Of a DNA stretch of 64,000 nucleotides, positions 56,188 through 63,847 are shown in pieces. Made by a program: the position numbers and the translations under genes. The notes under the pieces are model-generated. The model searched no databases. It saw nothing but the letters and a program-made list of their open reading frames with translations, and was not told where the DNA came from. The stretch is from Peribacillus sp. Bi96 (GTDB taxonomy: Bacteria > Bacillota > Bacilli > Bacillales > DSM-1321). Numbering within the stretch: position 1 is the first letter of the stretch; every line of letters starts with the position of its first letter. The stretch is taken from contig NZ_CAKKLV010000027.1 in the NCBI RefSeq assembly GCF_918698115.1, forward strand, positions 1 through 64,000, read 5' to 3'.

Positions 56188-57704
56188 ACGAATGGGAATT
56201 GCATACATATAAGTTATTTTTTAGAAAAAAACGAACATACTAAGGTGGTTAGTATAATCAAAAACACACTTAAGAATCTCCATGAAAAAACAAAACAGCT
56301 AAAGGAAAGTTTCAACGACACAGCTGATTTTAGAGTCAGGAAATTAAAAATCGGGTCTAATCGTTCTATAATGGTACACCTTATTTATCTTGATGGGGTG
56401 GTAAATAAAGATAGCTTGCAGGAAAACGTAATTACACCCCTATTAGATTCAACGATGGAGACCATAAAAAAATACTCTCTTTTAGAGGATGTTTCAGAGA
56501 ATATTATTAAAACAGCAGAAGTATTCGTTGCGAAAGAGTATAAGGAATTAACTGATGCCATAGTAAACGGTGGAACCGTTATAATATTTGAAGGCATTGA
56601 ATTAGGAATTATAGCTGGTACAACACAGTTTAAAGAAAGGAATATTGAACAAGCTATCAGTGAGCGTTCACCAAAAGGGCCTTTAGTTGGACTTACCGAA
56701 AATCTTAATACTAATGTGAGCTTACTGTGTGGAATGATGAAGACACCTAATTTTTGCGTGGAGTCAATAGAAATCGGAATATTATCTAAGACAAACATTT
56801 CCATTCTCTATGTAAAGGAAGTTGTTGACAAGAATGTATTAACAGAGGTTAGAAATCATATTGATAAAATATCCGTTAACTATGTACTAGAATCTATGAC
56901 GATTAAAGAAGCATTTGAAGGTAGGTCAACTAAGATTTTCGCAATGAGTGAGGAGTCAGAACGCCCCGATGTTGTTATATCTTCTTTATATGATGGAAAA
57001 GTTGTGGTCCTGGTAGATGGAAGTCCATACGGCATTATATTACCAGGTCTATTTGCTTCGATGTTCTCGGCACCTGATGAATATAATTCAAATTATGGCA
57101 GACTAATGAATCGGTTATTAAGGTATATGTGTTTTTCCCTATCCATTTATTTACCGAGCATATATGTGGTACTTGTAAATTTTTATGCAGATGGCTATCC
57201 AGATAAGGTTACAAAAACCCTTCTAACAAACGATGAACTGCTTCCTGCATTTTGGACGATGATAATATTTATCGTATTAACAACTATCTTAATAGACGTT
57301 ACTTTTAGAGTTCCTCAAGTGCCATCATGCTTATCTCCTTGTTAGCTACAATTGCAGTCGGAGAAACAGCAGTCACAGCTAAGATTATCCATCCTGCAAG
57401 TCTAATTGTGATAGCGATAACTTTTCTTTTAGGTTTCGTCCTTTATACCAAACAATTAGCTCCTGCGATATCAACACTTCGTATTCTATTTTTACTTGTG
57501 GGAAATTTCTTTGGGGCTCCAGCAATGATAATAGTCACAACACTATTAATTATCTATATGGTCAATCTACGTTCTGCTGGCGTCCCATACCTGTCACCTC
57601 TCATACCGTTTAAACTTGAAGAATTAAAAGATACGTTATACAGAGGTAAAATGGAGAAAATAAACAACAGTAAACATAGCTTTCCAAACGATAACGATAG
57701 CTAA
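56182..57704 (+). pseudogene. GerA family spore germination protein (A subunit), frameshifted
   Basis: The first frame (to 57345) carries the GerA/GerBA N-terminal and central region, ending in the first transmembrane helices. It includes GPLVGLTENLNTNVSLLCGM, ERPDVVISSLYDGKVVVLVD and LPSIYVVLVNFY. The remaining helices (ISLLATIAVGETAVTAK, the last loop SAGVPYLSPLIPF) lie in the -1 frame from about 57320. Joined, the protein would be about 505 residues, the normal size. A single-base deletion near 57315-57325 explains the break. The apparent TTG start lies inside a dispersed repeat, so the 5' end may also be damaged. No B or C subunit genes follow. Confidence 0.88.
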
Positions 57705-57715
57705 CAAAAAAGAAA

Positions 57716-57768
57716 CCACCACCAAAGAGAGATTACGGTTTAATTAAATCGTAATTTCATCTTTGGTG
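57716..57768 (+). terminator. Terminator after the GerA pseudogene
   Basis: CACCAAAGA...GATTACG pairs with CGTAATTTCATCTTTGGTG. The long AT-rich stem is followed by the dispersed repeat rather than a clean T run. Confidence 0.55.
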
Positions 57769-57853
57769 AACTAATCTGCCCCGATAATTGCATAAAGAAA
57801 AGACTGCCTTAAAGACAGCCCCGATTTTCAGCTAACGCACCCGTTTGTTATAG
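57768..57853. repeat. Dispersed intergenic repeat copy
   Basis: GAACTAATCTGCCCCGATAA, TTGCATAAAGAAAAGACTGC, CTTAAAGACAGCCCCGA and GCTAACGCACCCGTTTGTTA. Its central hairpin is CTGCCTTAAAGACAG. Confidence 0.75.
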
Positions 57854-57896
57854 AACAAGTACTAGAATAACCCCTCTTATAAAGCAAGATAACGGA

Positions 57897-58397
57897 TCAA
57901 AAAATCCAGTTTAAAAGAGAGTAAACTCCCAATAATGCAAAGAGAATTGTTAATATTATTATTGAGAAACACCCAAAAATAACTAACTTATCTTTCAATA
58001 CATCGTCAGGTTGTTCCATCAAATTTTCTTTCACTTTATTTTGTATAGGTGAAATTACCTGATCCAATTCCAGTCTTATTAAAATTTCTCTATCACCTTT
58101 AAATTTTAGAGCTCGTGATATTCTGAAAGCATCGTTTCCCAAAGACTTTTCGAACAGAATACAGGCTTTTACCATTTCTGATGTCTTATTCTTTTCTAAA
58201 TACCAGTAACGACCAGCCATTGAAGGATATTTTAATGCAAAATAGATATCCCCCAACTTTCTGCGGAGTTCTAACTCATTAGGATAGGTTAAAATTAACC
58301 CGTGTAGTCTATCCCTTGCTTTCCCTAAATCATTTTTTTCAATATCCTCTTCTATCTTCTTAATCGTTTTAACAGGTATCTTTTCTATAAAAAACAC
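57897..58397 (-). CDS. DUF6584-like protein with C-terminal membrane helix
   Basis: The 166-residue protein starts with a TPR-like helical region: KKIEEDIEKNDLGKARDRLH, GLILTYPNELELRRKLGDIY, then MAGRYWYLEKNKTSEMVKAC. It ends with one transmembrane helix (about 135-160). This is the layout I recall for DUF6584, found in Bacillus. The function is unknown; the helical repeat suggests protein-protein interaction at the membrane. An AAAAGAGGTG ribosome site precedes the start. Confidence 0.72.
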   Translation of the reverse strand: MFFIEKIPVKTIKKIEEDIEKNDLGKARDRLHGLILTYPNELELRRKLGDIYFALKYPSMAGRYWYLEKNKTSEMVKACILFEKSLGNDAFRISRALKFKGDREILIRLELDQVISPIQNKVKENLMEQPDDVLKDKLVIFGCFSIIILTILFALLGVYSLLNWIF

Positions 58398-58459
58398 CTC
58401 TTTTATCTTTTTTCTTTACAGTCTTTATTTCTAGATAGTTCAGAATAGTTCCTTCTTCC

Positions 58460-58554
58460 ACTAACCTGCCCCGTTAGTGCCATAAGAAAAAGGCTGCCTC
58501 AGCAACCTTCCTTATTGAAGTAAAGCACCTGTTAGTTCTATAAGACTTATTGCA
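58460..58554. repeat. Dispersed intergenic repeat, near-complete copy
   Basis: ACTAACCTGCCCCGTTAGTG, CCATAAGAAAAAGGCTGCCT, CAGCAACCTTCCTTATTGAA and GTAAAGCACCTGTTAGTTC. One of the best copies. The ends CTAACCTGCCCC and AGCACCTGTTAG are partly complementary. Confidence 0.85.
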
Positions 58555-58639
58555 GAGTTGACACATACTGTGTCACAAAGTATTTATATAAAATCAAAAA
58601 ATAACTGCTCCTCAAAGAGCAGGAGCAGAAAAAAAGATG

Positions 58640-58813
58640 TTATTTCACAACTTTAAGAGGAACAAGTACTTTATTAAAAAAAGACGTTTCGAGCTTGGCT
58701 AACCAACCGTTTCCGTTTTCTCCATTAGCTACTTGAGCAGCGTGTTTTTTGTGAAATTCTGCTACCCGTTTATTATGCTCTTTATGCCATTCGTGCATAG
58801 AATTATGTTTCAT
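58640..58813 (-). CDS. Small histidine/asparagine-rich protein (57 residues)
   Basis: The frame from ATG 58813, 9 nt behind AAAGGAGG, encodes MKHNSMHEWHKEHNKRVAEF, a His/Lys-rich amphipathic N-terminus. It continues through GENGNGWLAKLE to a basic, hydrophobic C-terminus (FFNKVLVPLKVVK). The ribosome site is one of the strongest in the region. No family is recognised. The His pattern could bind metal or form an amphipathic helix. Confidence 0.75.
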   Translation of the reverse strand: MKHNSMHEWHKEHNKRVAEFHKKHAAQVANGENGNGWLAKLETSFFNKVLVPLKVVK

Positions 58814-58950
58814 TCTTATCGCCTCCTTTCCGTTTAATTATATTTCTAGAAAAGTTGAATAGAAAGTCCTTTTTATTCAACTTTTGAAAGAGAGGAAATC
58901 GATAAGTTAATAAATCTAAATATGCACAGTTCGTATACACTACGCTTGTT

Positions 58951-59039
58951 CAACTAACCTGCCCCTATAGTTGCATAAAGAAATAGGCTGCCGCAGCAAC
59001 CCCTGTTATTGAGGTAAAGCACCCGTTAGCCAAATAAGC
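58951..59039. repeat. Dispersed intergenic repeat copy
   Basis: CAACTAACCTGCCCCTATAG, TTGCATAAAGAAATAGGCTG, CCGCAGCAACCCC and GTAAAGCACCCGTTAGC, matching the copies at 58460 and 59874. Confidence 0.85.
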
Positions 59040-59044
59040 ACTTT

Positions 59045-59818
59045 TTACCTTCTAACGAATACCGAATATTCCATTGGATTTTCGAATCCTAATCTTTCAG
59101 CCAGCTTTATCGATGCAAAATTGTTAACATCACAGTCCCAATTGGGTTTCAAATTTCTTTCAATACAATGTTCAATGAATATTTCTGCAACATTTTGAGC
59201 TAAGCCCATTCCTCTATACTTATTTTGAGTTGCAATATCAATTTCAGCAAATTGTGATGAACTAAATATAGATGTACACTCACTTACAACGTTATCATTA
59301 TGTAACAAACAATAACCAAAACCATTCTCTAGAAAATTTGATACTGAACCCCAATATTCATTATAATAAGATTCATTAAATTCCAGACTTTCAGTAATTA
59401 TTTTTTCATCTATTCTCTTTACTATAAAATCTTTAGGGACTTTTTCCTTTTTTATTGTTGAATATGTATCCTTATTAAAATGAAAAGAATATCTTTGCAT
59501 CTGTCTTAACTCTTTTCCAAACAACTTATTTATAACTTGATCCCATTCTTTTGATGGAGAAAACAAAGTGAATCGCTTTTTATCATTTTTTCTACTTCTA
59601 TAAATCTCTAAAAATATGCTGTTAAGACCATTGTTCATTTCGTCTCCACCAACAACAAAAATACCTGAATCAGTACCAACTAAAACTGTTTTCTTTAATT
59701 CATCCATATAAACCTGTCCAGGAGTATAATTATTTAATACAGAGAAAGCAAATGTCGGATAAGTTCCTTTATCATTTTTTTTCAGTAAATTTATTACCTT
59801 TTCAAATTCATTATTCAT
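59045..59818 (-). CDS. GNAT family N-acetyltransferase
   Basis: The 257-residue protein resembles the GNAT_acetyltran type, with an N-terminal extension (about 1-130) and a C-terminal GNAT core. Acetyl-CoA binding is indicated by IATQNKYRGMGLAQNVAEIF (R/QxxGxG/A) and the late beta strands by NWDCDVNNFASIKLAERLGF. The substrate is unknown. The ribosome site is AGGGGGGCC. It is flanked on both sides by dispersed repeats. Confidence 0.85.
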   Translation of the reverse strand: MNNEFEKVINLLKKNDKGTYPTFAFSVLNNYTPGQVYMDELKKTVLVGTDSGIFVVGGDEMNNGLNSIFLEIYRSRKNDKKRFTLFSPSKEWDQVINKLFGKELRQMQRYSFHFNKDTYSTIKKEKVPKDFIVKRIDEKIITESLEFNESYYNEYWGSVSNFLENGFGYCLLHNDNVVSECTSIFSSSQFAEIDIATQNKYRGMGLAQNVAEIFIEHCIERNLKPNWDCDVNNFASIKLAERLGFENPMEYSVFVRR

Positions 59819-59873
59819 ACACTGGCCCCCCTTTTGTTTTTTGTTATTCCTTATACTCTTTGTACTTCCTTCT

Positions 59874-59955
59874 CACTAACTTGCCTCGATAGTTCCTGAT
59901 GAAAAGAGTTCCAGAGCAACCTTCCTTATTGAAGTAAAGCACCTGTTAGTTGATT
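59874..59955. repeat. Dispersed intergenic repeat copy
   Basis: CACTAACTTGCCTCGATAGT, AAAGAGTTCCAGAGCAACCT and TCCTTATTGAAGTAAAGCAC then CTGTTAGTT. Slightly diverged on the left. Confidence 0.8.
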
Positions 59956-59960
59956 AGTAT

Positions 59961-60134
59961 TTAGTAGGATTTATTATTAAAACAGTCTTCACAAATGAAT
60001 TTACCTTCGTTTCTTATATATGCTTTTATTTCAGTAAAACCTTTTCGCTTTGGATAACGCATTTTTACAAAAATAACGTCATCTCCCTTAATCTCTTTAT
60101 CACAAATAGTACATTTGGGTTTATCCCATAACAT
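59961..60134 (-). CDS. Small CxxC zinc-ribbon-like protein (57 residues)
   Basis: The frame from ATG 60134, behind AGAGGTGAT, encodes MLWDKPKCTICDKEIKGDDV and ends KFICEDCFNNKSY. The two CxxC pairs about 40 residues apart suggest one zinc site. I recall close relatives in Bacillus that carry a misleading name linked to Fe3+-hydroxamate transport; nothing in the sequence supports that name. A nucleic-acid or protein-binding role is possible. Confidence 0.8.
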   Translation of the reverse strand: MLWDKPKCTICDKEIKGDDVIFVKMRYPKRKGFTEIKAYIRNEGKFICEDCFNNKSY

Positions 60135-60373
60135 AACTAAATCACCTCTATGTAATGTTAATTCCTCTTCATATCTTTACGAATAACTTTTATAAAAGTT
60201 TCTACTACTAAACTGCCCCTTTAGTTGAAGAAGAAAAATCAAAAGCATTGTTTAATAGACTCTATTTTAAAGAAGTAACAATCAAAAAAAGTTCGTAAAA
60301 GTGTACCTTTACGAATGAATTTTAATTGGTTACTTCTTCTAAGATCTCTTATGTAAACTAATTGATTAGGTTC

Positions 60374-60399
60374 TTCAACGAACTGGCCAGTTCGTTGAA
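60374..60399. repeat. 26-bp perfect palindrome
   Basis: TTCAACGAACTGG and CCAGTTCGTTGAA abut without a spacer; with one mismatch the symmetry extends to 32 bp. The TTCAACxAACT words also occur in the dispersed repeats nearby. Confidence 0.7.
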
Positions 60400-60636
60400 A
60401 AAGGTATTCTAAAAAATATGTAACAGACACAGAAGTGCCTGCTAAGTGAAATAAATATAGATGACGTGAAACGTCATTTGCAAGAGGTATTAGATAACTA
60501 TCCAAGAACAGGATTAAGCTGTGAAATAGGTGTTCATCCAGAGCTACCGAGATAATTATATCAGGTAGTTTTTTTGAAGGATTTTAGATCAGTCATTAGC
60601 TCAACCAGAGCTTGTAATTTGAGTTAGAGGGTTAAA

Positions 60637-60801
60637 TCACCAAAAACACCTTCTTCTACGATCGAATCTGTCACAACGATCGAATCGATTGAATCTGTCA
60701 CAACGATCAAATCGATCGAATCTGTCACATCGATCAAATCGATCGAATCTGTCACAATGATCAAATCGATCACAACGGCGTCTTCTATCACAAAAAAACA
60801 T
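60637..60801 (-). CDS. 54-residue Cys/Asp/Arg/Phe tandem-repeat protein
   Basis: The minus strand has AAAAGGAGGGG, an 8-nt spacer and ATG (60801). It then opens a frame made almost only of four residues, with units CDRFDRFDR. Cysteines fall at 4, 10, 16, 25, 34, 43 and 52, so spacing is 6, 6, 9, 9, 9, 9. The ends mirror each other (FFCDRRRRCDRF and CDRFDRRRRCFW). At DNA level it is a 27-bp tandem repeat. A longer frame over the same DNA reads as VTDSIDLI repeats but lacks such a ribosome site. Alternating acidic, basic, aromatic and cysteine residues resemble self-assembling coat or adhesive peptides. The function is unknown; a spore-surface role is only an inference. Confidence 0.72.
   Translation of the reverse strand: MFFCDRRRRCDRFDHCDRFDRFDRCDRFDRFDRCDRFNRFDRCDRFDRRRRCFW
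60660..60777. repeat. 27-bp tandem repeat array
   Basis: The unit GATCAAATCGATCGAATCTG plus TCACAxx is present about four times with few changes, flanked by partial units. It forms the body of the small repeat protein on the minus strand. Confidence 0.9.
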
Positions 60802-60936
60802 TCAAATCCCCTCCTTTTAACACTCTTACTATAAAATATGTTGGTATGAAAACAATGTATAGACAAGAGGCCATAAATCAAGAATACATAATCAAACAAA
60901 ATAAATTCTGGTGCCTATCGATTTTATTTCCCTATG

Positions 60937-60969
60937 CAAAAACCCCTTGTGCGGCAAGGGGTTTTTGTT
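60937..60969. terminator. Bidirectional terminator
   Basis: CAAAAACCCCTTG pairs with CAAGGGGTTTTTG. It is a compact, strong hairpin with A and T flanks. A second hairpin, GGGGTCC/GGACCCC, follows at about 60995-61020. Confidence 0.85.
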
Positions 60970-61065
60970 TTTCGTACTTCCGTTAAAATACATTATGGGG
61001 TCCCGCCATGGTAGGACCCCTTCCTATAGATCGTGACAATGTAGAAAGTGCGCGAATTTAAAAAG

Positions 61066-61354
61066 TCATGCCTTAGCCGCAGGGTTTTTAGGAATAAACC
61101 CTTCATCATGTGTCCATTTGAATAGTGATTTAATACAACGAATCCTGTGACCTAAACTAGAAGGCTTTAAGTGTTCGCCCGCCTGTATTAGATACCCTTT
61201 TAATTTCTCTGTAGAAAGTTCATCCATATCAATATCACCGAAAAATCGTAATAAGAGATTATATTGAAAAACAATATGTTTTTAATGTAAAAGGCGAATA
61301 TCTCTCAATTTTTTTATCTAGTTGATACTTTTCCCAGGCTTCTGATAAAAACAT
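61066..61354 (-). pseudogene. Tyrosine recombinase (phage-type integrase) N-terminal relic, frameshifted
   Basis: Starting at ATG 61354 the minus strand encodes MFLSEAWEKYQLDKKIERYS and PFTLKTYC. An extra T in a T run then shifts the frame. The other frame continues QYNLLLRFFGDIDMDELSTE, KLKGYLIQAGEHLKPSSLGH and RIRCIKSLFKWTHDEGFIPK, then NPAAKA and a stop. This is the SAM-like core-binding domain of integrases. The catalytic domain with the RHRY residues is absent. Confidence 0.88.
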
Positions 61355-61658
61355 TTTTCATTCACTCTCCCATGTTATAAATCAATTAATCTAGATATTA
61401 TTATGTTCAAGGAGAGAATTTTTTATACGCAAGTTATTAAACCATCGCAGACAATAACCAATTATAGAACCATGTGAACCCTTGAAATACAAGAAAAAAG
61501 GCACTTTCTTTACTCAAGAAATGCGCCCGATTACTGAAGAACGAATATAAAACCTTGGTACCAAATGGCCTTGTCATTTATTTATGATACGGTTCACCGC
61601 ACCTATTCAAGCAGTGATTTTTTAAAAACTGTCAGCCTTTTAATTTTACACTTCTACT
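61355..61658. other. Intergenic region, no gene seen
   Basis: About 300 bp of AT-rich DNA between the integrase relic and the LURP-one-like gene. A short AAAAAAGGCAC block near 61495 vaguely resembles the dispersed repeats. No promoter or coding relic was convincing. Confidence 0.4.
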
Positions 61659-62156
61659 TTAAATCGACGCTGCTGAGGAAGCAGCTGCTTGATCAGCCTT
61701 TACACAATCAATTGCAACAACGAGTGCAATAATAATGGTTTCCATCTCTTCATCTATTATTTGAACCTTGTAGCTATCGCCCCAAGTGAACCACTCCTTG
61801 CCCACTTTACCTACGATTTTACCATGCTGTAAAACTTGAAAATCCATATCCCACCAATTACCATGTACTTCAATGCCTGCCGCATCAATTGTATATCGTG
61901 CTTTTAAGAAGGAAAATTCCTTCTTTATTGTTAATACCTCTCGACCATTCACCTCAACCAAAAACTTTGGTAAAAAGCTGAACACCTTTTTCGTAATGAG
62001 TGCTACTTCATTTCTTCCTGTATTCATAATGGAGAAAGTCTTTGGAACTTGCATAAAACTTCCCTCCACGTAATATATATCCTTCTCCTGCTGATCCTTT
62101 ACTGTAAATTTCCCGCTAAGACTGAATACCTTCTGCTTTATATAAAGCTGCCTCAT
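61659..62156 (-). CDS. LURP-one-related / YxjI-like protein
   Basis: The 165-residue protein has the beta-rich LOR (Tubby-like) pattern: LYIKQKVFSLSGKFTVKDQQ, DIYYVEGSFMQVPKTFSIMN, VSFLPKFLVEVNG-type repeats and a final helix near IIALVVAIDCVKAD. LOR proteins are structurally related to phospholipid scramblases; their bacterial function is unknown. The frame extends to 62219, but ATG 62156 stands 8 nt after GGGAGG and fits the family start. It is a single gene. Confidence 0.87.
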   Translation of the reverse strand: MRQLYIKQKVFSLSGKFTVKDQQEKDIYYVEGSFMQVPKTFSIMNTGRNEVALITKKVFSFLPKFLVEVNGREVLTIKKEFSFLKARYTIDAAGIEVHGNWWDMDFQVLQHGKIVGKVGKEWFTWGDSYKVQIIDEEMETIIIALVVAIDCVKADQAAASSAASI

Positions 62157-62386
62157 ACTTATGCCTCCCAACCTTAAGTCTTTTACATTTCTTACGTTTG
62201 AAATAGGCATTGGTTCCAATCTTATGCATTAAATTCCAAATAATAGTTCCACTCAAAAGCACCCTCTTTTCGGTTCACCACTATTTGTCCTTAACTAATT
62301 TACCTTTTGTAAAGTCAGCAATTCTTCCTTCGCAATCTGGCCCTTTAATTGAATAAGAATGGACTAAATTTTATTGTATAAGAACG

Positions 62387-62941
62387 CTAAGTTTCCAGGT
62401 TAGTAATTTTGCCAAAAAGTAAGGCATCATAATACTTATCCTCTATAAAAAAGTGCTCCTTTAATCGTCCTTCTAACTCATACCTGTTCTTTTCAAGTAT
62501 CCGTGCAGAACCAATATTGGCATCCACTACCATAGCATGGAGTTTATGAAGATTAAGTGATTTAAATGCAAAATCACTCATCAATGCAACAATCTCTGTG
62601 CCATATCCCTTACCCCAATGATGTTTATGCAACACATAACCAATTTCTGCTTTGTTTGCTCCTTGGTCAAAATTGAAAATCATGGCTGTCCCTATAATTG
62701 TTTGAGTTAATTTTTCAACAATGGAGGAATATAAATGAGTACCTGCCGACTCACGTTCTAACATTATTTCAATGAACTGACGAGTTTCCTCCGAAGTATT
62801 CATCAAATTCCAGCCAATAAATCGTGAAACTTCTTGATCTGACGCATAATGATGTATCTCTTGAACATCCTCAACCCTTAGTGCTTTGAAGTAGATTTTT
62901 TCACCCTCCAAAGAATGAAATAAAACAGCCTGCTTCTCCAT
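62387..62941 (-). CDS. GNAT family N-acetyltransferase (RimJ/RimL-like)
   Basis: The 184-residue protein has the Acetyltransf_3 layout: GEKIYFKALRVEDVQEIHHY at the start, KAEIGYVLHKHHWGKGYGTE with the acetyl-CoA loop, and NLHKLHAMVVDANIGSARIL followed by LEKNRYELEGRLKEHFF. Relatives acetylate ribosomal protein N-termini or small amines; the target here is unknown. ATG 62941 follows GAGGAGG; the seven-codon longer frame has no site. A partial dispersed repeat lies downstream. Confidence 0.88.
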   Translation of the reverse strand: MEKQAVLFHSLEGEKIYFKALRVEDVQEIHHYASDQEVSRFIGWNLMNTSEETRQFIEIMLERESAGTHLYSSIVEKLTQTIIGTAMIFNFDQGANKAEIGYVLHKHHWGKGYGTEIVALMSDFAFKSLNLHKLHAMVVDANIGSARILEKNRYELEGRLKEHFFIEDKYYDALLFGKITNLET

Positions 62942-63358
62942 TTTAACCTCCTCTAACTTCACTTTGTTAATGAACCTCAGATGGTAGCGAAAATGCCCCC
63001 AATTAAGGTTAATATCATCGTACTCATCTTAGTACACCCTTTCAAATATTTCCATATAGGGGTCCTACCAACAAAACGCGGAAAACATACGCTAAGAGAG
63101 TAACATCAGGAAAATACGGGTTTACAACGGTAAGGAAATCCAAATATAAAAAAAAGTCTAATTTCTCGCTTTTAACACCTAGAAATTAGGCTTTAGTTAA
63201 ATTTCATTAAAGCGCCCGTTTGCTTAGCTCTACAACGTCTTTTAAATGGATACCGACAATATGATTGATGTTCAATGCAACAAAGTTGTTTTTTTACGTT
63301 AGTACCAGTTTGAATACCAAGTTGGAGATCGAAATCAATTCAAAGTCCCCCTCAATAT
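62942..63358. other. Intergenic region with hairpin
   Basis: About 415 bp. A CTAATTTCT/AGAAATTAG hairpin (63157-63196) and a TTAAAGCGCCCGTTTGCTTAG block (partial dispersed repeat, near 63206) are present. A short plus-strand frame with KTYAKRVTSGKYGFTTVRKS has no start or family and is not called as a gene. Confidence 0.45.
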
Positions 63359-63847
63359 TTATTTGATTTCCTCAGCCAGCTCCAAAATAATTCCTTCTGG
63401 CCCACGAACGAAGCATAATTTATAAGCGTTTTCGTAGTTTTGTATCTCACCAATAAGTCCTGCGCCTGTCTTTGTCAATTTGGTAACAAGGGCTTCAATA
63501 TCTTCAACAGCAAAGGCAATATGCTGGATACCCAGAGTATTTGCTAAAGGACGCTGTATGCCATTTTCATCTGATGGCGTGTGAAATTTTACTAGTTCTA
63601 TATTTGCGTCACCGTCTGGCGTTCGCAACATTACTAGTTCTATATTTGCGTCACCGTCTGGCGTTCGCGACATTACAACTTCCTCTTTAACGTCTTGAAG
63701 CCCTATTATCCGCTCCATCCGCTCCACCCACTCGCCTTCCACTTTTCCTTCCCCCAGCATTTCAAGGCCAAAGTCAAGAAAAAACGCTTTCACGGCAGGA
63801 AGATCATTGACGATTATACCCACATGATCTATTCTATGGATTTTCAT
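63359..63847 (-). CDS. VOC family protein (glyoxalase/methylmalonyl-CoA epimerase-like) with internal duplication
   Basis: The 162-residue vicinal-oxygen-chelate protein has the two beta-alpha-beta-beta-beta halves. The first metal ligand is in MKIHRIDHVGIIVND (His8), the second half begins GIQHIAFAVEDIEALV, and the last Glu is in GPEGIILELAEE. Two direct copies of a 14-residue segment (RTPDGDANIELVML) follow each other where the family has one, due to a 42-bp tandem duplication (63591-63674). The extra copy could lengthen a strand or loop next to the active site. The substrate is unknown. Confidence 0.87.
   Translation of the reverse strand: MKIHRIDHVGIIVNDLPAVKAFFLDFGLEMLGEGKVEGEWVERMERIIGLQDVKEEVVMSRTPDGDANIELVMLRTPDGDANIELVKFHTPSDENGIQRPLANTLGIQHIAFAVEDIEALVTKLTKTGAGLIGEIQNYENAYKLCFVRGPEGIILELAEEIK
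63591..63674. repeat. 42-bp in-frame tandem duplication
   Basis: ACTAGTTCTATATTTGCGTC and the rest of the 42-bp unit occur twice in a row with one or two differences (CAACATT versus GACATT at the ends). It lies inside the VOC gene and preserves its frame. Confidence 0.93.

Noticed and set aside
60239..60505. 88-residue minus-strand frame
   Set aside because: It crosses the 26-bp palindrome and a partial dispersed repeat and lacks a ribosome site. The opposite strand holds an equally weak frame (DDVKRHLQEVLDNYPRTG).
60660..60777. Possible CRISPR array
   Set aside because: The 27-bp units are contiguous with no variable spacers, so it is a tandem coding repeat.
60624..60899. 91-residue minus-strand frame reading VTDSIDLI repeats
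   Set aside because: It is another frame of the 27-bp tandem repeat. The frame starting at 60801 has a far better ribosome site and a balanced repeat composition.
63020..63180. Short plus-strand frame with KTYAKRVTSGKYGFTT
   Set aside because: No start codon, ribosome site or family match; it overlaps a hairpin.
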